Assembly (NCBI GenBank): GCA_051660685.1
Contig: JBOFQB010000063.1
Location: 1-56,521 of the forward strand
Length of the DNA: 56,521 nucleotides
Direction: 5' to 3'
Origin: JAVBSX01 sp051660685
GTDB lineage: Bacteria > Planctomycetota > Planctomycetia > Pirellulales > Thermoguttaceae
Part shown: positions 15,603 to 23,977 of the stretch, in pieces
Layout of the letters: each line of letters begins with the position of its first letter
Numbering within the stretch: the stretch's first letter is position 1
The notes under the pieces: model-generated
Told to the model about the DNA's origin: nothing
The model's input: the letters and a program-made list of their open reading frames with translations, nothing else
The model's database searches: none
Program-made: the position numbers and the translations under genes

Positions 15603-16010
15603 GTTCAACCTTCTTCTTCAACCTTTTTCTTGAGAGCATGACCCTAAAGAGCATCATTTTGTTGATTGCCCCTCCTTGATGTGCGAAAACGGGAGCATAA
15701 CACTTATCCCCCCCAAGTCAAGGCGAATTTTCGGATAAACCCTTAATGATTTTTCCTGCTGTATAGGATTGACATGTTCTAGGGTTGATATGTGAGCAAG
15801 CCCCTTTGCACGACTTCTTGGAAAGGGAGCGGAATACTGTTCCATTCCCAATTGTTTCCGTAATGGTTGTCTGTCCAACAACATCTCTATCTCTTGTTGT
15901 GAAAGCAGGGTCAAAAACCGTCTTGCAAAACTGTCTTGCCAAACCGGATTTGACGGGGTAAAATCGGAGAACATGAGGAGTGAATTCCGCCCAATCCCGT
16001 AAAAATACGC
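15603..16010. other. 408-bp gap, no supported gene
   Basis: The gap separates two divergent genes. A minus-strand ORF of 106 codons (15654-15974) crosses it but has no ribosome site and unremarkable composition. I see no terminator, repeat or RNA gene. Confidence 0.4.
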
Positions 16011-17108
16011 ATGAAAAAGTCTGTCGAATCAGCCGAATTGTCAACTCCGCAACCGTTAACCAGAGAAAATTTTCTGGAAGGGTTGACTTTTGAGATTACG
16101 CACGACGATTTTTTCAAGCAGACCTTTGCCCTGAAAAGCGTCGCAATTGCCTTTTTGAAGCTCGTCCTCGACCTCGCCCTTTTGAAAAATCTCGATTTGC
16201 AGAATTTGACGGTTGAGGAAGCGGCGTATTTGGGCCTCAAATTTAACGATTTTTACGCCGACAAGGTGTACCGTATCCCGTTTTTTGACGGGGGGCAGCT
16301 GTACATTCGTGTTATTATCGAACATAAAAGTCAGAATGATTTCGGGACGATTGCGCAGTTGACGAACTACGTCATGCAAAGTCACGTCAACGAAATGGGC
16401 AAAATAGACAAGTGGAGGAAAGGTACGCGACTTCCGCCGGTTGTAGCGATTATTCTGCATCAGGGGAATACGGCATTTCGGGGGATGACGGAGTTTTCGG
16501 ACGTGATTCACAAGCAGGCGGGGGTTGACGAATATCAAGTCAAAATGCGGGCTATTTTGTTCGATTTGTCGCAAATAACGATTGAAAATCTGCCGCATGA
16601 CCCTGATTGTCCCGAATTTTGGCCGATTATGATGATTATGAAGACGGTTTTTCGCAAGAAAGACGTGTTGGAGAATTTCGACGAGATATTGCAGGAGCTT
16701 GAGCCGTATTTGGATGATCCGGGCTATTTGTACCTGACACGACTTGCGGTTCATTACGTTGCGTCGTCGAACGCGAAAGAGTTGGCGGATGCGGATATTT
16801 TGGGGATGGAGCAGGCAATTCAGAAAACAGTGGGAGGTGACATGACAGTGACATTTACGAATTCGTTTTACACGAAGGGCGTCGCGTTGGGCGAAGCAAG
16901 AGGTGTTGCATTAGGCGAAGCAAGAGGTGAAGCAAGAGGCGAAGTGAAATCCATTTTGACGATTTTGAAGGCTCGGTTTAAGGTTGAGGTTCCCAGACGA
17001 ATTGTCAATGAACTGAACAGCCGAACGGACGAAATCGCCTTGCAATCGCTCGTCGCTCTTGCCGCAACCTGCGACTCACTTGAAGATTTTGAGGCGGAGC
17101 TGGGATAA
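16011..17108 (+). CDS. Rpn family PD-(D/E)XK nuclease (recombination-promoting nuclease / putative transposase)
   Basis: The 365-aa protein matches the Rpn/PDDEXK_2 family. It has the HDDFFKQTF entry motif (about 27-35), the core with DKVYRIPFF, then YIRVIIEHKSQND carrying the catalytic E-x-K pair, followed by the QLTNYV helix. Rpn proteins cut DNA and promote recA-independent recombination in E. coli. Near residue 285 a short tandem GVALGEARG / EARGEV run occurs, a tail repeat common in this family, followed by a helical C-terminal region. It stands alone with no transposon ends visible. No convincing ribosome site precedes the ATG. Confidence 0.87.
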   Translation: MKKSVESAELSTPQPLTRENFLEGLTFEITHDDFFKQTFALKSVAIAFLKLVLDLALLKNLDLQNLTVEEAAYLGLKFNDFYADKVYRIPFFDGGQLYIRVIIEHKSQNDFGTIAQLTNYVMQSHVNEMGKIDKWRKGTRLPPVVAIILHQGNTAFRGMTEFSDVIHKQAGVDEYQVKMRAILFDLSQITIENLPHDPDCPEFWPIMMIMKTVFRKKDVLENFDEILQELEPYLDDPGYLYLTRLAVHYVASSNAKELADADILGMEQAIQKTVGGDMTVTFTNSFYTKGVALGEARGVALGEARGEARGEVKSILTILKARFKVEVPRRIVNELNSRTDEIALQSLVALAATCDSLEDFEAELG

Positions 17109-17246
17109 GGCATATTTCTTCTCTGTGAACAAGTCTGATTGACCAGATGGTGTCCAAACCAACGAGACAATGAGCTTTTCTTCCGTTTTCTATTCCTGCG
17201 AGACAGGGTGAATCGGAGTGTTACAATACTATTTTTGGAGACGATG

Positions 17247-18311
17247 ATGAAAAAAATTTCTGTTCCGGCTTTTGTTGTCTTTTTGATTCTGTCGTTTGGC
17301 CCTTCTTTAGGGCTTGCACAGAATAACCCTACAGAAAAAGATCGTAAATCAGAACGTGCGATGTTGCTGAAAATGCAGACTCGCGGGGCGAAACAAGCGT
17401 TGAAATCGATCTGGGACGGCAATAGTGGGAATGTTATGGCTTTCCAAATGCTCCAGAAAGATGATTTTCGAGAAGGGGTCGGGGTCTCGAAAGAACAACT
17501 CCAGAACATTGGAAATGTGCTGCAAAACATCGGAAACGATCCTGAGATGAAGCAGTTTGAGGTGGAACTGCAAAAGGTTGTAGCAGCACCAGATGGTCAA
17601 GCGTTTGACACGATTTCGGAAGAAGCGCAAAACAAAATGTTCGATTTGCAGACAAAAATACAGAATGTTGTCATGCAAAAGTTGTCCAAAACCGTCAACG
17701 AAACATTGAGTCCCGAACAATTGAAAAAAATTCAGGAGGGACAAATTGCAATTATGGGCGAATTGCCGGTCATTTCACCGAACATGTTTGAAGCACTCGG
17801 TCTGTCCGACGATCAGCGAACACAACTGAATCGTGTTAAAGAAGGGTTGCAGCCGGAGTTTGATAAGCACGCATCTCGATTCACTGATTTTTTAGCGAAA
17901 ATGATGGAGAAACTCCAAGACGAAATGGAGCGAAGGTCGGAGGGGGTCACAGACATAGGAGATCACGTCAAAATTCTGGAGGATGCACGGAAAGCGATTT
18001 TTGCGGCAGACCCAGATTTGCAACGGGAAATGAAGGAGGTGATGGAAGCGGGCACGACCTTCAGCAACGAATTGAAATTCAAGATGTATGATGTCTTGAC
18101 GGATGAACAGATAGAGCGGATGAGGCAATTGATTGACAATCCACCCCCTTATATCAAAAAGATGATAGATGACATTCGCAAGGAGCTTGGTAATGATGGT
18201 GAATGGAAGCCGGGTATGAATTCGTGGAAACCGGGTGATCCGATTCCTGAGGAGTATTTGCGAGAACGGAAGGACCGGCAGAAACGTTTTCCAAGTTCGT
18301 CCGCTCCTTAA
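17247..18311 (+). CDS. Exported helical protein, LTXXQ/CpxP-like
   Basis: The 354-aa protein starts at the second of two adjacent ATGs, 6 bases after GGAG. A signal peptide (MKKISVPAFVVFLILS...GLAQ) indicates export. The mature part is almost wholly helical and charged, with repeated L(S/T)-x-(D/E)-Q pattern turns (LSPEQLKKIQ, LSDDQRTQL, LTDEQIERM), as in Spy/CpxP-type or planctomycete LTXXQ proteins. A chaperone-like or protein-binding periplasmic role is possible but unproven. A truncated MITE-like copy begins 8 bp after the stop. Confidence 0.7.
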   Translation: MKKISVPAFVVFLILSFGPSLGLAQNNPTEKDRKSERAMLLKMQTRGAKQALKSIWDGNSGNVMAFQMLQKDDFREGVGVSKEQLQNIGNVLQNIGNDPEMKQFEVELQKVVAAPDGQAFDTISEEAQNKMFDLQTKIQNVVMQKLSKTVNETLSPEQLKKIQEGQIAIMGELPVISPNMFEALGLSDDQRTQLNRVKEGLQPEFDKHASRFTDFLAKMMEKLQDEMERRSEGVTDIGDHVKILEDARKAIFAADPDLQREMKEVMEAGTTFSNELKFKMYDVLTDEQIERMRQLIDNPPPYIKKMIDDIRKELGNDGEWKPGMNSWKPGDPIPEEYLRERKDRQKRFPSSSAP

Positions 18312-18318
18312 CGCAGTC

Positions 18319-18362
18319 CGCTAACAAGTTTTGCGAAAAAGAATCATTTTCATTTTTGAACC
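18319..18362 (+). mobile_element. MITE-like element copy C (left fragment)
   Basis: Only the left 44 bp remains, from CGCTAACAAG to TTTTTGAACC, preceded by CAGTC. It then runs directly into a palindromic repeat of the ACCATTCGG family, so either a deletion or an insertion joined the two. Confidence 0.65.
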
Positions 18363-18475
18363 CCGTTAGTGGTTCCACAAAGGGATCAAAGAGACCATTC
18401 GGAAACCCCGACGGGGTTTGGATTTACATTACAATCGCCTGCTACCATTCGGAAGTCCCTAGCGGGACTAGAGGA
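18363..18475. repeat. Palindromic repeat (ACCATTCGG family), second copy
   Basis: About 90 bp match the 13282-13368 region, including the perfect hairpin AAACCCCGACGGGGTTT and the following ATTTACATTACAA. The next stem reads AGTCCCTAGCGGGACT in place of CAGTCCCGACGGGACTG, so the stem is kept while the loop changed. Confidence 0.7.
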
Positions 18476-18548
18476 AAGCCTTATTGGAAAAGCGGTATAC
18501 TATTTTACCAAAAGGAATTACCGCGCCCCCTCTCAGACCAGACCGGTC

Positions 18549-19589
18549 CTATTTCTGTTCCCGATCCTCTGTCTCTTTTTTCCACACTTTTAGGGACTGT
18601 TGCAGATGGAGTTGGGTATCTCCGGGAATACCATAACATTGCAGACCGACGGGACCGGAAAAGCCGATTCGGTCCAGTTCCCGCACAACGGTTCCAACAG
18701 GGAACTGACCTGAACCAAGCGGTTGCAGCCAATTTCCGGTTTTATCAACAATCATTTGGTGAGTGTCCGTCCCGTTGATCGTAACCGCTTGTAAATGAGG
18801 TCTTGCCAAATCAAGAACCTGGGCAAGGTTTTCGTCCCCGTCGATTGCAATCCAATGACAGAGGTTGAACATCACACCGATTTGTTGATCCGCATGTCGT
18901 TGATTTTCACCTTGCTGATTTTCACCTTGTTGGTTGAAACGTCGGGCAATTCGTACACAATCTTCAACCGACTCCAACCAGTTGTTGACATGCGGATAAA
19001 GCAAAACCGAAATAGAATGAGGTTTGCAAAGAGAGAGAATTTTTTGGATCACCTCAACGGCCCGATCATCGCGGGTCGAATCGGACGGTTTTCCGCCTGT
19101 TATGAGCAGAGCCAATTGGGTTTGCTGTTTTTCAAGAAGGGGCAGAAAATCGGCAAGACGATCATCAAACGGTTTTTCGGCGTTCAGATCGACAAAAAAG
19201 TAGAGTTGAAATAACTTCAGATGGTACTTTTCGCAAGAAGCGAGGCGATTTTCGAGTTGGTCGAGACCAACATGGGCAACCCCGTCAAAACCGAGTTCCT
19301 TGAGCATCTCCGCCTCTTCCTCGACATTCCGCTTTTTTTCGTCCGCCGTATCCATACAAAGTGCAAAAAATGGCCTTTTCGTCCAACAAACCTTTGCCTT
19401 GTTTCCGTCATTTGCTTGGTTGTTTGCCGGACTCTCTGTCTGCTTGCTTGTTGTTGCATCGATAACGCAATCAGGCAATTGGTTGACGCTTTGTTGGGCA
19501 TTTAGGAAGAGGGCAAGAGCAACGAAGAGGCAACCGATCAGGAGAGGAATTGAAAAGGGGACGAAAGATGATCGGCGAAAGAAACACAT
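18549..19589 (-). CDS. Sugar phosphate isomerase/epimerase-like TIM-barrel protein, membrane-anchored or exported
   Basis: The 346-aa protein resembles the xylose-isomerase-like/AP-endonuclease-2 fold. Recognisable stretches are LKELGFDGVAHVG, YHLKLFQLYFF, VLLYPHVNNWL, GVMFNLCHWI and the C-terminal GFSGPVGLQCYGI. In this family these positions supply metal-binding His/Glu/Asp. Starting at ATG 19589 leaves an N-terminal hydrophobic segment (FSIPLLIGCLFVALALF) as signal or anchor; an in-frame extension of 40 residues upstream looks non-coding. The loop near residue 235 contains the tandem NQQGENQQGENQ, encoded by an 18-bp repeat. Exported isomerase-like proteins of this type are common in planctomycetes; the substrate is unknown. 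Confidence 0.75.
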   Translation of the reverse strand: MCFFRRSSFVPFSIPLLIGCLFVALALFLNAQQSVNQLPDCVIDATTSKQTESPANNQANDGNKAKVCWTKRPFFALCMDTADEKKRNVEEEAEMLKELGFDGVAHVGLDQLENRLASCEKYHLKLFQLYFFVDLNAEKPFDDRLADFLPLLEKQQTQLALLITGGKPSDSTRDDRAVEVIQKILSLCKPHSISVLLYPHVNNWLESVEDCVRIARRFNQQGENQQGENQRHADQQIGVMFNLCHWIAIDGDENLAQVLDLARPHLQAVTINGTDTHQMIVDKTGNWLQPLGSGQFPVGTVVRELDRIGFSGPVGLQCYGIPGDTQLHLQQSLKVWKKETEDREQK

Positions 19590-19930
19590 AGAGGCAGATA
19601 GGGCAAAAGGAACGGGGGACCAAATGAGCAAGGACAAAAATCGCGAGGACAAAAAAGCTAGGTCAGGAGGATCGGGGAGCAAAAGACGTGAGGTGGAAGT
19701 GGGGGACAATTGGTGAAAGAAAGGGACAAAAGAAACAGCCGGACGGATTAACTCAAGGAGAAAAGGCCGTCCTTGGCCCAGCTCACGCTGTTCGTTCCGT
19801 CGGAAAAGAGATTAGCAAAAAAATTTTTCACGTCAACATGAGTAAAGAAAAAAGCGTTGTTGCAAAAGAGGTGAATTGCAAAACAACCTGAATAGACGGC
19901 AAACGGTTAGAAAGGGTTTGTTTTCCGATT

Positions 19931-20180
19931 GGAACGCGGGCATCTTGGCAGTCCGCTAACAAGTTTTGATAAAAAGAGTCATTTTCATTTTTGAACCACG
20001 AAAATCACAAAAAACACGAAAACCTCACAAAATACCGTTTTTCGTGTCTTTCGTGGTAAAAACATATCCGTCCAACCCGGCTCGGTTCAAATCGCAAAAC
20101 CAAACTTGTTAGCAGTCTGGGCATCCTGCCCGCACATTTTTTTCTTGATGCAGGCAAGATGCCTGCGTTCCGACAAAATG
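19931..20180. repeat. GGAACGCGGGCATCTTG palindromic repeat, split by a MITE-like insertion
   Basis: The left end GGAACGCGGGCATCTTG (19931-19947) is matched by an inverted right end, CAAGATGCCTGCGTTCC (20155-20171). Inside, GGGCATCCTGCCCGC and GCAGGCAAGATGCCTGC form further hairpins. Removing the 159-bp element and one target duplicate restores a continuous palindromic unit of about 77 bp. Confidence 0.75.
19954..20112 (+). mobile_element. MITE-like element copy D (intact, with target duplication)
   Basis: This 159-bp copy runs from CGCTAACAAGTTTTG to CAAACTTGTTAG and is flanked by perfect CAGTC direct repeats (19949-19953 and 20113-20117). It carries the internal inverted arms CCACGAAAATCAC... 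and ...TTTCGTGTCTTTCGTGG. It is the clearest copy for defining the ends of the family. It codes for nothing. Confidence 0.88.
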
Positions 20181-20341
20181 AGTCGGTTGAGGTCTTGAGC
20201 AACGGTTGGAACAAATTTTAGATGTGACTTGCTTTTCCTGACCGTTTGTTGCACAATGTTCTTCTCTGTCAGAGAAGATTGTTTTTTCATCCCTTTGGTT
20301 TGCCCGATGTTTTATTTTTTTTAGACCCGAAGTGAGAAATC

Positions 20342-21910
20342 ATGGAAAAAATCGTTCTTGCATATGATCTCGGAACGGGGGGGAACAAAGCGTCCCTCTT
20401 TACCGTCAAAGGTAAGTGTCTCGCGTCCGCTTTTCTAGGGTATCCAACAGATTATCCCCTTTCAGGTTGGCATGAACAACGTCCGACTGATTGGTGGAAC
20501 GCGGTCGTTCACAGCACCCGGATGATGTTGGGAGATTCTAACGTCAATGTCAACGACATCGTTGCAATCGGCGTTTCCGGTCATAGTCTCGGTTGTGTCC
20601 CGATTGACAAAAACGGCAATCTGCTCCGTGAAGCAACCCCGATCTGGTCCGATTGTCGCCCCGTTGAACAGGCGAAACGGTTTTTTGAAAAATACGAGGA
20701 ACTGAAATGGTACAGAAAGACGGGGAATGGTTTTCCGGCTCCTCATTATCCTCTTTTCAAATTACAATGGTTCAAGGAAAATGAACCGCAGATGTTTGAA
20801 CGAATTGACAAAGTGCTTGGAACAAAGGATTACATCAACTATTTGTTGACCGGGGTGATCGCAACCGATCACAGTTATGCGTCCGGTTCAGGCGTTTACA
20901 ATCTGCTCAATTGGCAATACGATGAAGAATTACTCGACGTGTCCGGTCTTGATCCGAGTATTTTCCCCAACATTGTTCCCTCAACAGAAGTTTTAGGTCC
21001 CCTTCGTCAGGAAGTAGCCGAACTCCTCGGTTTGCCCCAATCCGTTGTTGTCGTTGCAGGAGGGGTTGACAACTCTTGTATGGCAGCTGGTGCTCGCAAT
21101 ACGGCTCCAGGTCGTCTCTACGCCTCTTTAGGTTCCTCCTCTTGGATCGCCGTTTCTGACACGAAACCGTTGCTTGATGATAAAACTCGACCTTACGTCT
21201 TTGCCCATATTGTCCCGGGAATGTTCACGTCCGCAATCGGCATGTTCTCTTCTGGAACAACATTTCGTTGGATTCGGGACAATTTCTTTCAACAGGCGGT
21301 TGAAACGGCTGCTGAAAAAGGGGTGAGTGTTTTTGACGCGTTGATTTATCTGGCAACGCAATCACCGATTGGTTCCAATCGACTCATGTTAAACCCCTGT
21401 TTTGCAGGAGGTTCTTCCTTAGAACCGAGTCCGAATATTCGCGGGGCTCTTTTGGGGCTTGATCTTTCGCATACTCCGGCTGATGTTATTCGGGCAACAT
21501 TGGAAGGGATTGCAATGAACATGCGATTGATTTTGGACGGTTTGCGCAGTCTGTCGGATTTGAACGACATGATGAGTGTTGTGGGGGGGGGGAGTCTCAG
21601 TCCAACTTGGAGACAGATATACGCAGATGCGTTGCGGATTAAGGTCGAGAAGACGAATATTGGCCAAAATGCAGCGAGTCTCGGCGCAGCTGCATGTGCC
21701 GCAATTGGGGTTGGTCTCGTTTCCTCGTTCGAGAAGATTGACTTGATACAGACGGTTGAGTCGGTTGAGGAGCCGGACCCTGAAAATGCGGAAAAATATG
21801 ACCAGTTGTTGATTCTGTTCAAAGAGGCCCGCGATTTTCTCGCCAAATGGGGGGATTCTTGGACGGAACTGGATAATGTGTTCCAAGCGTCGACGGTTTC
21901 CTTTGATTAG
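20342..21910 (+). CDS. FGGY-family carbohydrate kinase, xylulokinase-like
   Basis: The 522-aa protein is full length for the FGGY family. Residues 5-14 (VLAYDLGTGG) form the first phosphate loop. GVSGHSLGCVPID and the sugar-binding WSDCRP segment follow. The second half has VVVAGGVDNSCMAAGA, the conserved ASLGSSSW and the late VVGGGSLSPTWRQIYAD signature. It phosphorylates a sugar or polyol; xylulose is the best guess from overall resemblance, but specificity is not readable. It stands alone in the plus direction with a modest ribosome site (AAGTGAG). No isomerase partner is adjacent. Confidence 0.87.
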   Translation: MEKIVLAYDLGTGGNKASLFTVKGKCLASAFLGYPTDYPLSGWHEQRPTDWWNAVVHSTRMMLGDSNVNVNDIVAIGVSGHSLGCVPIDKNGNLLREATPIWSDCRPVEQAKRFFEKYEELKWYRKTGNGFPAPHYPLFKLQWFKENEPQMFERIDKVLGTKDYINYLLTGVIATDHSYASGSGVYNLLNWQYDEELLDVSGLDPSIFPNIVPSTEVLGPLRQEVAELLGLPQSVVVVAGGVDNSCMAAGARNTAPGRLYASLGSSSWIAVSDTKPLLDDKTRPYVFAHIVPGMFTSAIGMFSSGTTFRWIRDNFFQQAVETAAEKGVSVFDALIYLATQSPIGSNRLMLNPCFAGGSSLEPSPNIRGALLGLDLSHTPADVIRATLEGIAMNMRLILDGLRSLSDLNDMMSVVGGGSLSPTWRQIYADALRIKVEKTNIGQNAASLGAAACAAIGVGLVSSFEKIDLIQTVESVEEPDPENAEKYDQLLILFKEARDFLAKWGDSWTELDNVFQASTVSFD

Positions 21911-21939
21911 CACTTTGAAGAGGTTCGTTGATCGAATCC

Positions 21940-22066
21940 GTTCCTGTTCGTGTTCATCCTCACATACTGTTCCCATTCATCGTCGTATTGACGTTCCTGT
22001 TCCTGTCTCACATACATTCACGTTCATATTCACGTTGATGTTCATATTCATGTTCCTGTCTTGTTG
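21940..22066. repeat. Degenerate hexanucleotide repeat (GTTCAT/GTTCCT type)
   Basis: The 120-bp stretch is a run of variants of TTCNTR: GTTCCTGTTCGTGTTCAT, then CGTTCATATTCACGTTGATG and TTCATATTCATGTTCCTG. It lies between the FGGY kinase stop and the ribosome site of the next gene. It looks like slippage-generated sequence similar in style to the in-frame repeats in nearby genes. Confidence 0.6.
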
Positions 22067-22102
22067 CTGAAATTTTTGGAAAACCCTTTTTGGAGGTACA
22101 CG

Positions 22103-22429
22103 ATGAGTCTTGGAAATGTGGGAGGAAGTATTGCAATGAGTTTTGCTGGATTACAAACATCGCAGCAACAACAAAGTCAAGCGTCTGGACAAAGCGCGCA
22201 AGCGTCTGCGAATCAGAATCGGGGGATTCAGAGCAAGGAGAATGCGGCAAAAGCAGAAGGGGTTGGGGAAGAGGACGATCAGAAAAGTGAAGCGTCAGGA
22301 GACCGGGATGCTGACGGACGACGTGCTTGGGAACGTCGTTTACACCAACAAGGACATGAAGGGGAACATCGAGACCGTTCGCTTGACCCGACGGGGCAGA
22401 CCGGTAATTCGCTCGATCTTTGCGGTTGA
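22103..22429 (+). CDS. Small conserved planctomycete protein with DxDGRRxW and DPTGxxGNxLDLxG motifs
   Basis: The start of this 108-aa protein is fixed by GGAGGTACACG before the ATG. It is Gln/Ser/Ala-rich in the first half (LQTSQQQQSQASGQSAQ). Two blocks look conserved: GDRDADGRRAWE at about 72-83 and DPTGQTGNSLDLCG at the C-terminus. I recall short planctomycete proteins with the same DRDADGRR...W and DPTGxxGxxLDLxG arrangement, of unknown function, often next to flagellar or cell-envelope genes; that context is not seen here. It has no signal peptide. The C-terminal signature makes it a real gene despite its size. Confidence 0.75.
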   Translation: MSLGNVGGSIAMSFAGLQTSQQQQSQASGQSAQASANQNRGIQSKENAAKAEGVGEEDDQKSEASGDRDADGRRAWERRLHQQGHEGEHRDRSLDPTGQTGNSLDLCG

Positions 22430-22490
22430 CCCAACCCGTTCCGAAGAAGTCAATTGGTATTCACGATACAGGAGATTGTAACTCAGACTC

Positions 22491-22648
22491 CTAACAAGTT
22501 TGGTTTTGCGATTTGAACCGAGTCGGGTCGGACGGATATGTTTTTACCACTAAAGACACGAAAAACGGTATTTTGTGAGGTTTTCGTGTTTTTTGTGATT
22601 TTCGTGGTTCAAAAATGAAAATACTCTTTTTCGCAAAACTTGTTAGCG
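22491..22648 (-). mobile_element. MITE-like element copy F
   Basis: This 158-bp copy in reverse orientation runs from CTAACAAGTTTGG to CAAAACTTGTTAGCG. The flanks GACTC (22486-22490) and GACTG (22649-22653) match at four of five positions, as expected for an older target duplication. It separates the convergent 108-aa and STN-domain genes and could end both transcripts as a hairpin. Confidence 0.82.
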
Positions 22649-22732
22649 GACTGGATTGTAACGGCGGAACAGGGACCGGTTTGGTTTGTTGGGGGGAGTT
22701 GTCCAATTGCCCAAAGGACACGTTTTTTCCGA

Positions 22733-23620
22733 TCAGTTCGTTTTGCTTGTTTTATTTGTTTTATCTGTCTTGCCTGATTTTTTTGATTTACTTTTTTTTT
22801 CGGACGTGCTGGATTTGGCCGATTGACTCGATTGTGTTTGTGTGGAATTGTTGAAATTCAACCTTGAATCGTCCAAAGGATTTCCCGATTGGACAGGTTG
22901 AAAGGGTAAATCGGCAAAGGGGATCAGCGTCCAAGTTGTTCCGTCTTCCGAAATAGAAAAGGTGTATTCAAAACCAATCAAAAGAAGGGCAACAGTTTCA
23001 CAAAGGGTTACTTCTTTGAATTGGCAATTTGGCAGAAGATCATGCGGAAGTCGATCTAGGTTGTTCCAACGAACTTTTTGGCGATTTGCCAATTTTTCCA
23101 GAACCATTTGGGGGGTGTCGAGACGGGAACAGGACCAAGAACCGGATTCGATATAGGGTTTTGCCGTTTGTTGTGGAAATTGTGAAAGATAACGACGATG
23201 TTGGGAGAGCGTCTGGAGTAACAGTTGGGCTGATCCCCGGGGACCAAGATAGGCGACGGAACCGATTGGGCAAAAGTCCAGACCGAGAGAATCAGCCAGT
23301 TTTTCAAACGTTTCTTGCAAAGAAGCCCGGTCAATTTTCACCTCAACCAATCTGTTGGGGTCAACACGACGGTCCAGCATGATGTCGACGTTTTGACTTT
23401 TCGCAAGACTGTCTAAAGCATCCCGCAAAGAAAGGTCGGCAAATTGTAAACTCAACTGTTTCTTCCAAAGTGCCTGAATTTTGGCCGATTGGGCTGAAAC
23501 CGGTTGAGCAAACAGGACTAGAAACAGAGACAGAAGCGGGGATACCAGAATCAACAAAGCAAGGGAGCGTCGATCAAAACAAGGTTGGACAACCGAATTT
23601 GCACCTAAACCATTTTCCAT
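22733..23620 (-). CDS. Exported STN-domain (secretin/TonB short N-terminal) protein
   Basis: The 295-aa protein has an N-terminal hydrophobic signal or anchor (ALLILVSPLLSLFLVLFA, cleavable at VSAQS). An STN-type domain at about 55-125 follows: LQFADLSLRDALDSLAK, then VDPNRLVEVKIDRASLQETF. A second copy-like region around residues 170-225 repeats the pattern (LDTPQMVLEKLAN, then FKEVTLCETVALLL). The C-terminal 45 residues are Ser/Lys/Thr-rich low complexity (SEKKSKSKKSGKTDKT), encoded by a slippage-type repeat. Planctomycetes carry many such proteins with STN domains outside secretins. The function is unknown. Confidence 0.72.
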   Translation of the reverse strand: MENGLGANSVVQPCFDRRSLALLILVSPLLSLFLVLFAQPVSAQSAKIQALWKKQLSLQFADLSLRDALDSLAKSQNVDIMLDRRVDPNRLVEVKIDRASLQETFEKLADSLGLDFCPIGSVAYLGPRGSAQLLLQTLSQHRRYLSQFPQQTAKPYIESGSWSCSRLDTPQMVLEKLANRQKVRWNNLDRLPHDLLPNCQFKEVTLCETVALLLIGFEYTFSISEDGTTWTLIPFADLPFQPVQSGNPLDDSRLNFNNSTQTQSSQSAKSSTSEKKSKSKKSGKTDKTNKTSKTN

Positions 23621-23701
23621 TTTGCTGCACTCCTCAAACTTATTACACGCAAAAAAAGCAAAATTTATTTCAACCGTTAGAACCTTGAACGTCTCTCCGT
23701 C

Positions 23702-23858
23702 CGCAAAGAAGTTTTGCGAACAGGAGTCATTCTCATTTTTGAACCACGAAAATCACAAAACAGACGAAAACCTCACAAAATACCGTTTTTTGTGTCTTTC
23801 GCGGTCAACAAATCCGTCCGACCCGGCTCGGTTCAAAACACGAAACCCAACTTGTTCG
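23702..23858 (+). mobile_element. MITE-like element copy E
   Basis: This 157-bp copy begins CGCAAAGAAGTTTTGCG and ends CCCAACTTGTTCG, with perfect CCGTC direct repeats at 23697-23701 and 23859-23863. The terminal bases have drifted, but both ends changed. It sits between the divergent STN and PQQ genes, 50 bp before the candidate PQQ-gene promoter. Confidence 0.82.
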
Positions 23859-23906
23859 CCGTCTTGAACGTCTCTTGACCTGTCTTCTTCCAATGTGGAG
23901 AGATAC

Positions 23907-23915
23907 TGGTATAAT
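23907..23915 (+). promoter_or_regulatory. Extended -10 promoter candidate for the PQQ gene
   Basis: TGGTATAAT is a consensus extended -10 (TGN then TATAAT). No good -35 lies at the standard distance, as is usual for extended -10 promoters. Transcription would start near 23922, giving a 55-nt leader. Confidence 0.5.
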
Positions 23916-23977
23916 GAGCGGGACTTTTGTCGTACTGTATCGTCTTTGTTCAACAGTTTCAAGGAGAAAGGAACATA

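Larger units (their letters stand above)
19590..20341. other. 750-bp gap with nested repeats
   Basis: From 19590 to 19930 I see no gene or structure beyond shadow ORFs. From 19931 to 20180 a palindromic GGAACGC repeat is interrupted by MITE-like copy D (listed separately). The remaining 160 bp lead into the FGGY kinase and contain no clear promoter. Confidence 0.5.

Noticed and set aside
15654..15974. 106-codon minus-strand ORF
   Set aside because: No ribosome site, no recognisable motif, and another open frame overlaps it; a chance ORF is more likely.
16011..17108. Rpn gene as part of a complete insertion sequence
   Set aside because: No terminal inverted repeats or target duplications were found around it; Rpn genes are often solitary.
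19688..19891. 67-codon ORF in the 19.6-20.3 kb gap
   Set aside because: No ribosome site or recognisable family; it lies in repeat-rich intergenic sequence.
22143..22481. 112-codon plus-strand ORF overlapping the 108-aa gene
   Set aside because: It is in another frame; the 108-aa frame has the ribosome site and a conserved-looking C-terminal motif.
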